From positions 1 through 15,611 of the forward strand of contig CAZRHE010000027.1 of assembly GCA_964599875.1 (NCBI GenBank): a stretch of 15,611 bases of DNA, written 5' to 3'. Source of the DNA: RGIG4097 sp964599875. Its GTDB lineage: Bacteria > Bacillota > Clostridia > Christensenellales > CAG-917. The translations under genes and the position numbers were made by a program. Positions 8,290 through 15,611 of the stretch are shown in pieces. The notes below the pieces were generated by a model, which saw only the letters and a list, made by a program, of their open reading frames with translations, made no database searches and had not been told where the DNA came from. The number at the start of each line of letters is the position of its first letter. Position 1 is the stretch's first letter.

Positions 8290-8616
8290 TTAGAACAATC
8301 CGCCTGCCGCTCCGCCGAGAGGTCCGAGAAGTTCTTGGGAGAGTTCGTCCGCCTCTTTCATCGCTTCGTTGAGTGCCGCAAGCACCATATCTTCGAGCAT
8401 TTCGACGTCGTCGGGATCCACCGCTTCGGGTTTAATCGTGATCGACACGGGAGTTTTGTTGCCTTTGAGAGTGACTTCGACCATGCCGCCCGCGGCAGTC
8501 CCCGTCACTTCTTCTTCTGCGAGTTGTTCTTGCGCTTCTTGAAGTTTTCTTTGCATCATTTGCGCTTGTTTCATGATTTGTTGCATATTGCCGCCGCCGA
8601 ATCCGCCGTAGCCCAT
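8290..8616 (-). CDS. ybaB: YbaB/EbfC-family nucleoid-associated protein
   Basis: 108 residues, the usual size. The family forms small dimers that bind DNA with little specificity. Features: a Gly/Met/Gln-rich start, a helix at about 11-35 (MQQIMKQAQMMQRKLQEAQE), the conserved VTGTAAGGMVEVTLKGN near 37-53, and a Gly-rich end. GGAGGT lies a few bases before the ATG. Its place between dnaX (19-bp gap) and recR is conserved across bacteria and confirms the identity. Confidence 0.95.
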   Translation of the reverse strand: MGYGGFGGGNMQQIMKQAQMMQRKLQEAQEQLAEEEVTGTAAGGMVEVTLKGNKTPVSITIKPEAVDPDDVEMLEDMVLAALNEAMKEADELSQELLGPLGGAAGGLF

Positions 8617-8635
8617 AAGTACCTCCGTACCGTTT

Positions 8636-10135
<1,500 letters not shown>

Positions 10136-10142
10136 AAGTAGT

Positions 10143-10171
10143 ATTATAAACTATTCGTTGGTATAATGCAA
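10143..10171 (-). promoter_or_regulatory. dnaX operon promoter, predicted leaderless
   Basis: On the minus strand TTGCAT (10171-10166), a 17-bp spacer and a perfect TATAAT (10148-10143). Only seven bases (ACTACTT) separate the -10 from the dnaX ATG, so the +1 is predicted at the start codon. No Shine-Dalgarno sequence is present, which agrees with a leaderless mRNA. Confidence 0.75.
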
Positions 10172-10215
10172 GAAAAAATATCGCTATTTAAGTCGTTAAA
10201 AACCACGCCTGAATT

Positions 10216-10974
10216 TTAATTCGAAAAGCCGTTTGCAAGCGCGATATAACAGTAAGTCAGTTGCACCGCCTGATGACGAAAAGAGGAAATCGCGGCGACG
10301 TCGTTTTCGGTTTCAACGCCGTCTATTAATGCAAGGCAAGTGACCAACGCAAGTTTCAATTCGGTGATTTCGTCGTCATTGAAATTTTCCGTCTTTTGAT
10401 AAAATACGGACTTTATCTCTTCAATTCGAGCATATAAAACGCCTTTTCGAGTTTTTGCCTCTTGCAAAGATATAGTCCCCGATTGCAAATCGTCCGCCGT
10501 TTTCACAAGCGTTTCGAACGCCGCGTCGAAATAAGTCAACGCCGCAGAGCACGCCTCGCTTATCCCCTCGTCATTGATTTTCAGTTTGAAACTATCCGCA
10601 CTTTTTTCGACGATATACGCGCCTTTATAATCAAGCCCGTCGAGCACGTTTTCCGCTTTTTCTTTTTCAGTGTAGACGGAAAGCACGACGAGATTTTCGT
10701 TTAAGTCGAGATATCCCGCTCCTCCTCTTTTCTTCACGAGGCTGGCGGTTTCTCTTGCAATCGCCCTATCTCCGCCGCCGTCCGTGCATATAAAATAAAA
10801 GGATTTTTCATCCGTCTTTTCTCTGAAAACCGCACTCACTATTCCGTCCCCGCCTATGAAAAAACAAAGCGACAGCGTCAGCATAAAACACAGCGCGACC
10901 GTCGCAACGACAAGCCCGTTTTCTTTGTCAAAACTTTTCTTACTCCCCTTTCTTCCCTTCATACGTCCGCGCAT
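10216..10974 (-). CDS. Single-pass membrane protein with a possible SPOR-like domain
   Basis: 252 residues, not confidently assigned. A basic N-terminus (about 1-18, rich in Arg, Lys and Gly) precedes one TM segment at about 22-44, so the rest is probably outside the membrane. Residues about 57-115 follow the alternating strand/helix pattern of SPOR domains: a short hydrophobic strand FYFIC, a helix with AIARETASLVKKRGGAG, a strand LVVLSVY and a second helix TEKEKAENVLDGL. SPOR domains bind denuded septal peptidoglycan, but this assignment rests on pattern only. The C-terminal half looks helical and has no known motif. The start has AGGA seven bases upstream. It lies 80 bp before dnaX on the same strand but dnaX has its own promoter; it is divergent from the membrane LuxR-type gene. 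Confidence 0.7.
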   Translation of the reverse strand: MRGRMKGRKGSKKSFDKENGLVVATVALCFMLTLSLCFFIGGDGIVSAVFREKTDEKSFYFICTDGGGDRAIARETASLVKKRGGAGYLDLNENLVVLSVYTEKEKAENVLDGLDYKGAYIVEKSADSFKLKINDEGISEACSAALTYFDAAFETLVKTADDLQSGTISLQEAKTRKGVLYARIEEIKSVFYQKTENFNDDEITELKLALVTCLALIDGVETENDVAAISSFRHQAVQLTYCYIALANGFSN

Positions 10975-11045
10975 ATACGTATCCTATTCGCAAACTTCCC
11001 CTTTTATTCCGCCTATTATTAAACTCAAAAATTTTTTCCATACGT

Positions 11046-11074
11046 TTGCTATATGGCGTTTTTTGTCGTAAAAT
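11046..11074 (+). promoter_or_regulatory. Promoter of the membrane LuxR-type gene, predicted leaderless
   Basis: TTGCTA (11046-11051), a 17-bp spacer and TAAAAT (11069-11074). Six bases separate the -10 from the ATG at 11081, and no Shine-Dalgarno sequence is present. This is the same layout as at dnaX. Confidence 0.6.
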
Positions 11075-11080
11075 GTATTT

Positions 11081-12409
11081 ATGGATGAGAAGGAATTGTA
11101 TCGCATTGTTAAGGCCTCAACAAAATTGTACAAACGGAAGAACGACAAAAAAAACATTGTCGTTCACTATATCATTTCCGCTTTGTATTTGATTTTATTC
11201 GTCCTTATGATATTAATGCAAATCTTCGTTTTCGATATAGACGGACGAAATTTAAACGACGTTATTTTAAACGGAGCATCTCTCGCTCTTTCAATCATAT
11301 TGACGACGGCATATTGCTTAACTTTCAAGGCGAAGTCATATCAAATTATTGGTCTTTACATATCCGTATGCATAGAATGTTTCGGTTGTTTTGCATTATC
11401 TAAATCAACTGAATTATACGAAGCATTACTCGCAAACAAAATCGCATATCTCGGCTATAGTTTTATTCCCCTTGCATTGCTTGCTATTACACTTAAAGTC
11501 TGCAATATTAAGCATAACAAAAAAATTCTTTACGTTCTCAGCGCAGTCAGCATTGCGGCTGCAATTTTGCCGCTAACGGCAGGATACTCCGATGCATTTT
11601 ACAAAAGTGTTGATTTTGTAAACGACGGAGGAATAGCAACCCTTTCAGCGGAATACGGCCCCGCTTATATCGTATATCAAGTCTACGTCGGCGTTTACTA
11701 TGCACTCGCCGCCGCATGCCTAATATATACCGTGACAAAGTATCGCGTTTCTTCAAAAGTAATGATTGAGGCGATTACACAAATAATATTCGTCAACGTT
11801 ATAGTCATGATAAATACAATCATCGACTACAGTGAAAATTATTTGACTTCGATGATGTCAATCATTTCACTATTCTACATGACGACGATTTTATTGGAAA
11901 TGCCGCCGAATGCAAAAACGGTGCTAATAAATCGCAAAAATTACAATGCTAATAAAAGCATTACTTTCCCAGATTATTTCGAGTGGGAACTGTCGCGCAA
12001 GACACACGATAAAAATCCAACAATATCGGACGAATTCGGCGATTACAAAATACCTTCCGATTTTGACAAGCAAATCGATGAAGGAATCAAAAAGTACGAA
12101 TCTGAGCATATCCTCAAAGAGGAATCCGAATATGTCAGCGAAATCGATTTCTCAAAATACAGCGACGAACAATCGAGAGAATTTCTTTCGTATCTCGACG
12201 GATGGAAGAGTTTGAGTAAGACCGAAAAAACTATTGCAGTATATTTACTCAAAGACATAAAGAGAGCGGATATTGCAGCAGCACTTGATAGAATGGAAGA
12301 TACGATAAAGACTCACACTTCTCATATCTATAAGAAGTTGGGCATCAAAAATCGAGAAGAGTTATGCTCTGCCGTCATCAAAAAAATGCGCGAACGTAAA
12401 ATAATTTAG
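11081..12409 (+). CDS. Multi-pass membrane protein with C-terminal LuxR-type HTH
   Basis: 442 residues. Hydrophobic segments at about 26-51, 61-82, 86-106, 119-141, 147-168, 193-217, 227-248 and 254-273 give seven or eight TM helices. Segments 4 and 6 (KIAYLGYSFIPLALL; EYGPAYIVYQVYVGVYYAL) resemble the N-terminal 7TM sensor region of some histidine kinases (HisK_7TM), but there is no kinase or ATPase domain. A charged linker of about 100 residues leads to a LuxR/FixJ-type HTH at 377-436: LSKTEKTIAVYLL, DIAAALDRMEDTIKTHTSHIYKKLGIKNREEL. The simplest reading is a one-component membrane-bound transcription factor that senses a membrane or external signal. It has no receiver domain and no partner kinase nearby. 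The ligand and targets are unknown; the candidate structured RNA downstream and the divergent membrane protein upstream are possible partners. It is more AT-rich than its neighbours. Fairly sure of the architecture, not of the function. Confidence 0.8.
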   Translation: MDEKELYRIVKASTKLYKRKNDKKNIVVHYIISALYLILFVLMILMQIFVFDIDGRNLNDVILNGASLALSIILTTAYCLTFKAKSYQIIGLYISVCIECFGCFALSKSTELYEALLANKIAYLGYSFIPLALLAITLKVCNIKHNKKILYVLSAVSIAAAILPLTAGYSDAFYKSVDFVNDGGIATLSAEYGPAYIVYQVYVGVYYALAAACLIYTVTKYRVSSKVMIEAITQIIFVNVIVMINTIIDYSENYLTSMMSIISLFYMTTILLEMPPNAKTVLINRKNYNANKSITFPDYFEWELSRKTHDKNPTISDEFGDYKIPSDFDKQIDEGIKKYESEHILKEESEYVSEIDFSKYSDEQSREFLSYLDGWKSLSKTEKTIAVYLLKDIKRADIAAALDRMEDTIKTHTSHIYKKLGIKNREELCSAVIKKMRERKII

Positions 12410-12491
12410 TTTTTCCGCCCTCACGAGCATTTTCCCCCTAAAAACAAACTCATAATACTATTTTCACGCAAAATTCACCCCTAATTCACCC

Positions 12492-12520
12492 TTTTCTTTC
12501 CTTCTGCGACGATTTATAAT
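12492..12520 (+). promoter_or_regulatory. Possible promoter of the structured RNA
   Basis: A perfect TATAAT lies at 12515-12520. The -35 position 17 bp upstream (TTTTCT) is poor, so the call is weak. The predicted start is near 12527. Confidence 0.3.
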
Positions 12521-12526
12521 ATAGGT

Positions 12527-12690
12527 ACAAAGCGCGAGTACAGCGCAGATTATCGTTTCGGTTGAAACAAATTTGGTTGCTTTTGCAATCAAAGTCGCAG
12601 ACCCGAAGGGGATTAAAGGATGCGGGTGACCGCAAGACAAGCAACGGTTTGCGGCAAGGCTCGTCCGAGTTTGGACGAGCCTTAATTTTA
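12527..12690 (+). ncRNA. Candidate structured RNA of unknown class
   Basis: Five stem-loops follow one another within 130 bases: GTTTC/GAAAC (12555-12568), TTTGGTTGC/GCAATCAAA (12572-12593, nine pairs with one G-U and a TTTT loop), ACCCG/CGGGT (12601-12627), CCGCAA/TTGCGG (12630-12654) and the terminator stem at 12656-12683. There is no convincing protein gene on the plus strand. I compared it by eye with SRP RNA, 6S, tmRNA, RNase P, T-box and the common riboswitches and recognised none. It could be an independent small RNA from the TATAAT at 12515, or the 3' part of the upstream regulator's transcript. The minus strand holds an open frame with a hydrophobic, Arg-rich end (see rejected items), so a coding reading is not fully excluded. 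The class is unknown. Confidence 0.4.
12656..12683 (+). terminator. Long hairpin, probable terminator of the structured RNA
   Basis: A perfect 11-bp GC-rich stem, AAGGCTCGTCC (12656-12666) with GGACGAGCCTT (12673-12683), a 6-base loop and an imperfect T-tract (AATTTTA). It is the first strong hairpin after the LuxR-type gene, so it may end that transcript as well. Confidence 0.6.
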
Positions 12691-12799
12691 TCCGCAAGTT
12701 ACAATTATTCCGCTCGGAAATAAAAACACGGTTGATGAGGATTTTTCATTTTTGGCGCCGACCGTAAGCGACCTATACGTTCAACTTCAAAACAAAAAA

Positions 12800-12835
12800 C
12801 ATACAAGAAATCATACAAGAAAACGTACAAGTCTT
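12800..12835. repeat. 12-bp tandem repeat, three copies
   Basis: CATACAAGAAAT, CATACAAGAAAA and a degenerate CGTACAAGTCTT follow at exactly 12-bp spacing. A 12-bp period keeps reading frame, but only short stop-bounded frames without a good start cross it. It may be the tail of a decayed gene or a simple duplication. The rest of 12684-12862 shows nothing further that I can support. Confidence 0.6.
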
Positions 12836-12862
12836 GACTTATAAAGTCTCTACGCTACGTGA

Positions 12863-12891
12863 AAAACACACCCGCTTGACGAGTGTGTTTT
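12863..12891. terminator. Terminator after the dCMP deaminase gene
   Basis: A 9-bp stem, AAAACACAC (12863-12871) with GTGTGTTTT (12883-12891). Read on the minus strand it ends in TTTTT, about 20 bp beyond the deaminase stop. T-rich flanks on both strands allow bidirectional use. Confidence 0.8.
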
Positions 12892-12910
12892 GTTTATTCG
12901 AGCGTTTATA

Positions 12911-13366
12911 TTATTCCTCTTCGGTGAATTGTTCGACAGGGATTCCCGCTTCTTCGAATAATTCCATAGAAAACGCGTCGGGATACGGATGTTTGTAGAC
13001 GACGCGCGCGATGCCGCTGTTTATGATGATTCTCGTGCAAATCGTGCAGGGCTGATGAGTGCAGTATAGAGTTGCTCCGTCGACGGATATGCCCTTCTTT
13101 GCGGCTTGTGCGATTGCGTTTTGCTCCGCATGGACGGCGTAGCACTTTTCTTGTTGAGTGCCGCTTTTTATGCCGAGTTCGTCGCGCATGCAATATCCCT
13201 TGTCGCGGCAGTTGAAAATGCCCGACGGCGCACCGTTGTAACCCGTCGTCAAAATGCGTTTATCCTTGACGATGACCGCGCCTATCGCTCTTCCCTGACG
13301 CGCGCAACTAGTCCAAGTGGACACGAGTTCTGCCATATCCATGAAACGTTTATCCCATCTATCCAT
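12911..13366 (-). CDS. Deoxycytidylate (dCMP) deaminase
   Basis: 151 residues from the ATG at 13366, which has GGAGGA eight bases upstream. The frame stays open further upstream to 13525, but that part is AT-rich promoter region and not family-like. The enzyme converts dCMP to dUMP, the substrate of thymidylate synthase. It is a zinc-dependent cytidine-deaminase fold: HAE at 79-81 (His zinc ligand, Glu catalytic) and PCTIC at 106-110 (Cys107, Cys110 zinc ligands). TGYNGAPSG (41-49) is typical of the dCMP-deaminase/ComEB group. Length is normal for the single-domain enzyme. It is monocistronic, divergent from groES and closed by its own terminator. Confidence 0.93.
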   Translation of the reverse strand: MDRWDKRFMDMAELVSTWTSCARQGRAIGAVIVKDKRILTTGYNGAPSGIFNCRDKGYCMRDELGIKSGTQQEKCYAVHAEQNAIAQAAKKGISVDGATLYCTHQPCTICTRIIINSGIARVVYKHPYPDAFSMELFEEAGIPVEQFTEEE

Positions 13367-13413
13367 AGTTTCCTCCGAAATTTTAACGTTTATATTGCTA
13401 TTTCTTTGAACAT

Positions 13414-13442
13414 ATATTATCATATATAAGCGATTGCTACAA
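13414..13442 (-). promoter_or_regulatory. Possible promoter of the dCMP deaminase gene
   Basis: On the minus strand TTGTAG (13442-13437), a 17-bp spacer and TAATAT (13419-13414). The -35 is weak and several other AT-rich -10 options overlap, so placement is uncertain. The -35 sits in a small inverted repeat GATTG/CAATC (13432-13447). Confidence 0.4.
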
Positions 13443-13484
13443 CAATCTTTTTCAAAATAAGTCAAAAATTTGTGACATAAACTA

Positions 13485-13513
13485 TTGACATTTGGCAGAC
13501 AAGGATATAGAAT
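13485..13513 (+). promoter_or_regulatory. groES-groEL promoter
   Basis: A consensus TTGACA (13485-13490), a 17-bp spacer and TAGAAT (13508-13513). The start would be near 13520, inside the CIRCE-like element, the usual arrangement for HrcA control. Confidence 0.85.
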
Positions 13514-13514
13514 G

Positions 13515-13541
13515 TTAGCAATCAAGCACGAAGAGTGCCAA
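13515..13541. promoter_or_regulatory. CIRCE-like operator (HrcA site), degenerate
   Basis: TTAGCAATC, nine bases, GAGTGCCAA. The consensus is TTAGCACTC-N9-GAGTGCTAA, so each arm has one change (C to A in the left, T to C in the right), while spacing is exact. Its place at the transcription start of groES supports heat-shock control by HrcA, which is not in this window. The changes could weaken repression. Confidence 0.85.
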
Positions 13542-13563
13542 AATATTTATTCGGAGGCAATAT

Positions 13564-13848
13564 ATGAAGGTCAAACCTTTGTTCGACAAAGTTGTTTTGA
13601 AAGCAATCGAAAACGATGAAAGAACCGCAAGCGGCATCGTTCTCCCCGGCTCCGCGCAAGAGAAAACTCAAATGGCGGAAGTCCTCGCAGTAGGTCCCGG
13701 CGGTCTTATCGACGGAAAAGAAGTCAAAATGCAAGTTTCAGTCGGAGATAAAGTTCTCTACGGCAAATACAGCGGAAGCGAATTCAAAATCGACGGACAA
13801 GACATCGTGGTCGTCCGTCAAGCGGATATCCTCGCAATCATTGAATAA
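13564..13848 (+). CDS. groS: Co-chaperonin GroES (Hsp10)
   Basis: 94 residues, the normal length. It forms the heptameric lid that caps GroEL and encloses folding substrate. Signature KPLFDKVVLKAIENDE is at the N-terminus; the mobile loop that contacts GroEL spans about 17-33, with the TASGIVLPGSAQEK region; VGDKVLYGKYSG lies near 60-71. GGAGG is six bases before the ATG. First gene of the groES-groEL operon behind a sigma-A promoter and a CIRCE-like site. Confidence 0.98.
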   Translation: MKVKPLFDKVVLKAIENDERTASGIVLPGSAQEKTQMAEVLAVGPGGLIDGKEVKMQVSVGDKVLYGKYSGSEFKIDGQDIVVVRQADILAIIE

Positions 13849-13859
13849 GGAGGCAGTTT

Positions 13860-15482
13860 ATGGCTAAACAATTCAAATACGGCGACGACGCAAGAAAGGC
13901 TCTCGAAGCAGGCGTCGACACCCTCGCAAATACCGTCAAAATCACCCTCGGCCCCAAAGGCAGAAACGTCGTCCTCGACAAACCCTACGGCGGTCCCCTC
14001 ATCACCAACGACGGTGTCACCATCGCAAAAGAAATTCAAGTAGAAGACCCGTTTGAGAATATGGGCGCGGCAATCATCCGCGAAGTTTCCACCAAGACCA
14101 ACGACGTAGCGGGCGACGGCACCACCACCGCGGCGGTACTTGCACAAGCAATCGTCAAGGAAGGTCACAAAAACGTAGCGGCGGGCGCAAATCCCATGGT
14201 GCTCAAAAAAGGTATCGCATATGCGACCGAAATCGCGGTTGAGGAACTCAAAAAGATTTCCAAACCCGTCACGGACAGCAAGTCTATCGCCCAAGTCGGC
14301 GCAATCTCCGCCGCGGACGAAGAAATCGGCAAACTCATCGCAGAGGCTATGGACAAAGTCGGCAAGGACGGCGTCATCACCATTGAAGAAGGCAAAGCGA
14401 TGACCACAGAACTCACCGTCGTCGAAGGTATGCAATTCGACCGCGGTTACGTGTCCCCCTACCTTGTCACCAACACCGACAAGATGGAAGCCGAACTCGA
14501 CAACCCCGTCATCCTCATCACGGATAAGAAAATCAGCAACGTTCAAGAGATACTCCCCGTCCTCGAACAAGTCCTCAAAAACGGCTTGAAACTCCTCATC
14601 ATCTCTGATGATATCGAAGGCGAAGCACTCACCACCATCATCGTCAACAAACTCAAAGGCGTGTTCAACTGCGTAGCGGTCAAGGCACCCGGTTTCGGCG
14701 AGAGAAGAAAAGCATATCTCGAAGATATCGCGATTCTCACCGGCGGCACTTTCGTCAACAGCGAACTCGGTTACGAACTCAAAGACGTCACCCTCGATAT
14801 GCTCGGCAGAGCAAGATCGGTCAAAGTCGGCAAGGATAACACCACCATCATCGGCGGCGCTGGCGACCCCGACGCAATCCAAGACAGAGTCAAATCCATC
14901 CGCACTCAAATCGAGGCAAGCACCTCCGATTACGATAAGGAAAAACTCCACGAAAGAGTTGCAAAACTCGCAGGCGGCGTAGCGGTTATCGGCGTAGGAG
15001 CGGCAACCGAAGTGGAAATGAAAGAACGCAAAATGCGTATCGAAGACGCACTCAACGCAACTCGCGCGGCGGTCGAAGAAGGTATCGTCCCTGGCGGCGG
15101 CGTCGCTCTCCTCAAGATAGTCCCCGCAGTCAAGAAAGCGTGCGCCAAACTCGAAGGCGACGTCAAGACGGGCTCCACTATCGTCCTCAAAGCACTCGAA
15201 GCGCCTATCCGTCAAATCGCGGAAAACGCAGGCGTCGACGGCGGCGTAGTCGCGGCAACCATTTCCGCATCCAGAAGTGCGACGTACGGTTATGACGCGG
15301 CAAAAGACCGCTATTGCGATATGATTGACGCAGGTATTCTCGACCCGACCAAAGTCGCTCGTTGCGCATTGCAAAACGCGGCGTCCGTTGCATCCACCCT
15401 TCTCACCACGGAAGCACTCGTCACGGATATCAAAGAACCTACCCCCGTCCCCGCAATGCCCGCAGGCGGAATGGACTATTAA
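13860..15482 (+). CDS. groL: Chaperonin GroEL (Hsp60)
   Basis: 540 residues, normal length. It forms the double-ring ATP-driven folding chamber in the cytoplasm. Nucleotide-site motifs: LGPKGRNVVL (30-39), NDGVTIAKE (50-58) with the catalytic-type Asp, and GDGTTTA (85-91). IVPGGGVALL occurs in the C-terminal equatorial part. The C-terminus ends PAMPAGGMDY, so the usual Gly-Gly-Met repeat tail is reduced to one unit. AAGGAGG overlaps the groES stop region, 11 bases separate the two genes, and a strong terminator follows. A long open frame on the opposite strand is a codon-usage shadow. Confidence 0.98.
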   Translation: MAKQFKYGDDARKALEAGVDTLANTVKITLGPKGRNVVLDKPYGGPLITNDGVTIAKEIQVEDPFENMGAAIIREVSTKTNDVAGDGTTTAAVLAQAIVKEGHKNVAAGANPMVLKKGIAYATEIAVEELKKISKPVTDSKSIAQVGAISAADEEIGKLIAEAMDKVGKDGVITIEEGKAMTTELTVVEGMQFDRGYVSPYLVTNTDKMEAELDNPVILITDKKISNVQEILPVLEQVLKNGLKLLIISDDIEGEALTTIIVNKLKGVFNCVAVKAPGFGERRKAYLEDIAILTGGTFVNSELGYELKDVTLDMLGRARSVKVGKDNTTIIGGAGDPDAIQDRVKSIRTQIEASTSDYDKEKLHERVAKLAGGVAVIGVGAATEVEMKERKMRIEDALNATRAAVEEGIVPGGGVALLKIVPAVKKACAKLEGDVKTGSTIVLKALEAPIRQIAENAGVDGGVVAATISASRSATYGYDAAKDRYCDMIDAGILDPTKVARCALQNAASVASTLLTTEALVTDIKEPTPVPAMPAGGMDY

Positions 15483-15500
15483 TAGTTGCGTAAATTAAAT

Positions 15501-15530
15501 AAAACAGGCGCTAAAATTAGCGCCTGTTTT
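15501..15530 (+). terminator. groEL terminator
   Basis: AAAACAGGCGCTAA (15501-15514) pairs with TTAGCGCCTGTTTT (15517-15530), a 14-bp stem with a 2-base centre (in practice a 4-base loop), followed by a T-rich tail. Confidence 0.95.
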
Positions 15531-15611
15531 ATTTTGTAGTTCATAATCACGTGATTTATATTTCCCCTTTCCTCACGTGTTTTCCCCATCGCCGTTCCCC
15601 CTAAAGGGACC
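15531..15611. other. Window end without a gene; two CACGTG sites
   Basis: No coding sequence is evident. A perfect 12-bp palindrome AATCACGTGATT lies at 15545-15556 and a second CACGTG core at 15574-15579. The last bases contain CCCTAAAGGG, possibly a small hairpin or the beginning of a repeat. With so little sequence left, no function can be given. Confidence 0.5.

Noticed and set aside
10136..10215. Small SRP RNA gene, often next to dnaX in Firmicutes
   Set aside because: The gap is only 80 bp and has no SRP core motif; it holds the dnaX promoter.
12598..12640. Resemblance of GCGGGTGACCGC to a T-box or riboswitch core
   Set aside because: The T-box sequence is not matched, no aminoacyl-tRNA synthetase or transporter gene lies downstream on that strand, and the other riboswitch hallmarks I know are absent.
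12464..12697. 77-residue minus-strand frame with a hydrophobic, Arg-rich end, somewhat like small holin-like/type I toxin peptides
   Set aside because: It needs a TTG start without a ribosome site and reads through the 11-bp hairpin and all the other stems. The hydrophobic stretch is only about 15-18 residues. I kept the structured-RNA reading but mention this as an alternative.
13367..13525. N-terminal extension of dCMP deaminase by 53 residues
   Set aside because: The extra part is AT-rich, overlaps the deaminase and groES promoter regions and does not resemble the family. The internal ATG at 13366 has a clear GGAGGA and gives the normal length.
13818..15374. 518-residue open frame opposite groES-groEL
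   Set aside because: It is antisense to an unmistakable groEL. Its composition (many Asp, Phe, Cys, Arg, Val) is what results from reading GroEL's biased codons backwards; it has no domain, ribosome site or promoter.

Overview
The window looks like a piece of a Clostridia-type Firmicutes chromosome. Evidence for this is the dnaX-ybaB-recR cluster, a DivIVA-domain protein, a CIRCE-like operator in front of groES-groEL, the Firmicutes-type (GalT2-like) hexose-1-phosphate uridylyltransferase, good GGAGG ribosome binding sites, and sigma-A-type promoters with 17-bp spacers. I cannot name a genus. The first base lies inside a tetranucleotide repeat, so the left edge may be a contig end where assembly broke.

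Layout. (1) 1-1414: an AT-rich accessory module. An EcoRI-family adenine-N6 DNA methyltransferase runs off the left edge through (GACA)n repeats in its C-terminal coding part. It is divergent from a small XRE-type regulator, and three near-identical operators lie between them. No restriction endonuclease is visible. (2) 1454-5995, all minus: galK, lgt and pncB form one tight unit ending in a strong terminator, followed by a DivIVA-domain coiled-coil gene. (3) 5995-7627: galK and galT are divergent, and their predicted promoters overlap face to face. (4) 7652-10974, minus: recR, ybaB and dnaX form a recombination/replication operon whose promoter places the transcript start on the dnaX ATG. Upstream of it is a one-TM protein with a possible SPOR-like fold. 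(5) 11081-12409: a membrane protein with 7-8 TM segments ending in a LuxR-type DNA-binding domain, also apparently leaderless. (6) 12410-12910: about 500 bp without a convincing protein gene. It holds five consecutive stem-loops (candidate structured RNA), a 12-bp tandem repeat and a terminator. (7) 12911-15530: dCMP deaminase (minus) divergent from groES-groEL (plus).

Functional links. GalK and GalT are the first two catalytic steps of the Leloir pathway. Lgt (lipoprotein lipidation), PncB (NAD salvage) and dCMP deaminase (dUMP supply for thymidylate) are housekeeping. The parts most worth a second look are the phase-variable-looking methyltransferase with its operator array and EF-hand-like insert, the orphan structured-RNA region, the membrane LuxR regulator, and the repeated leaderless promoter layout.
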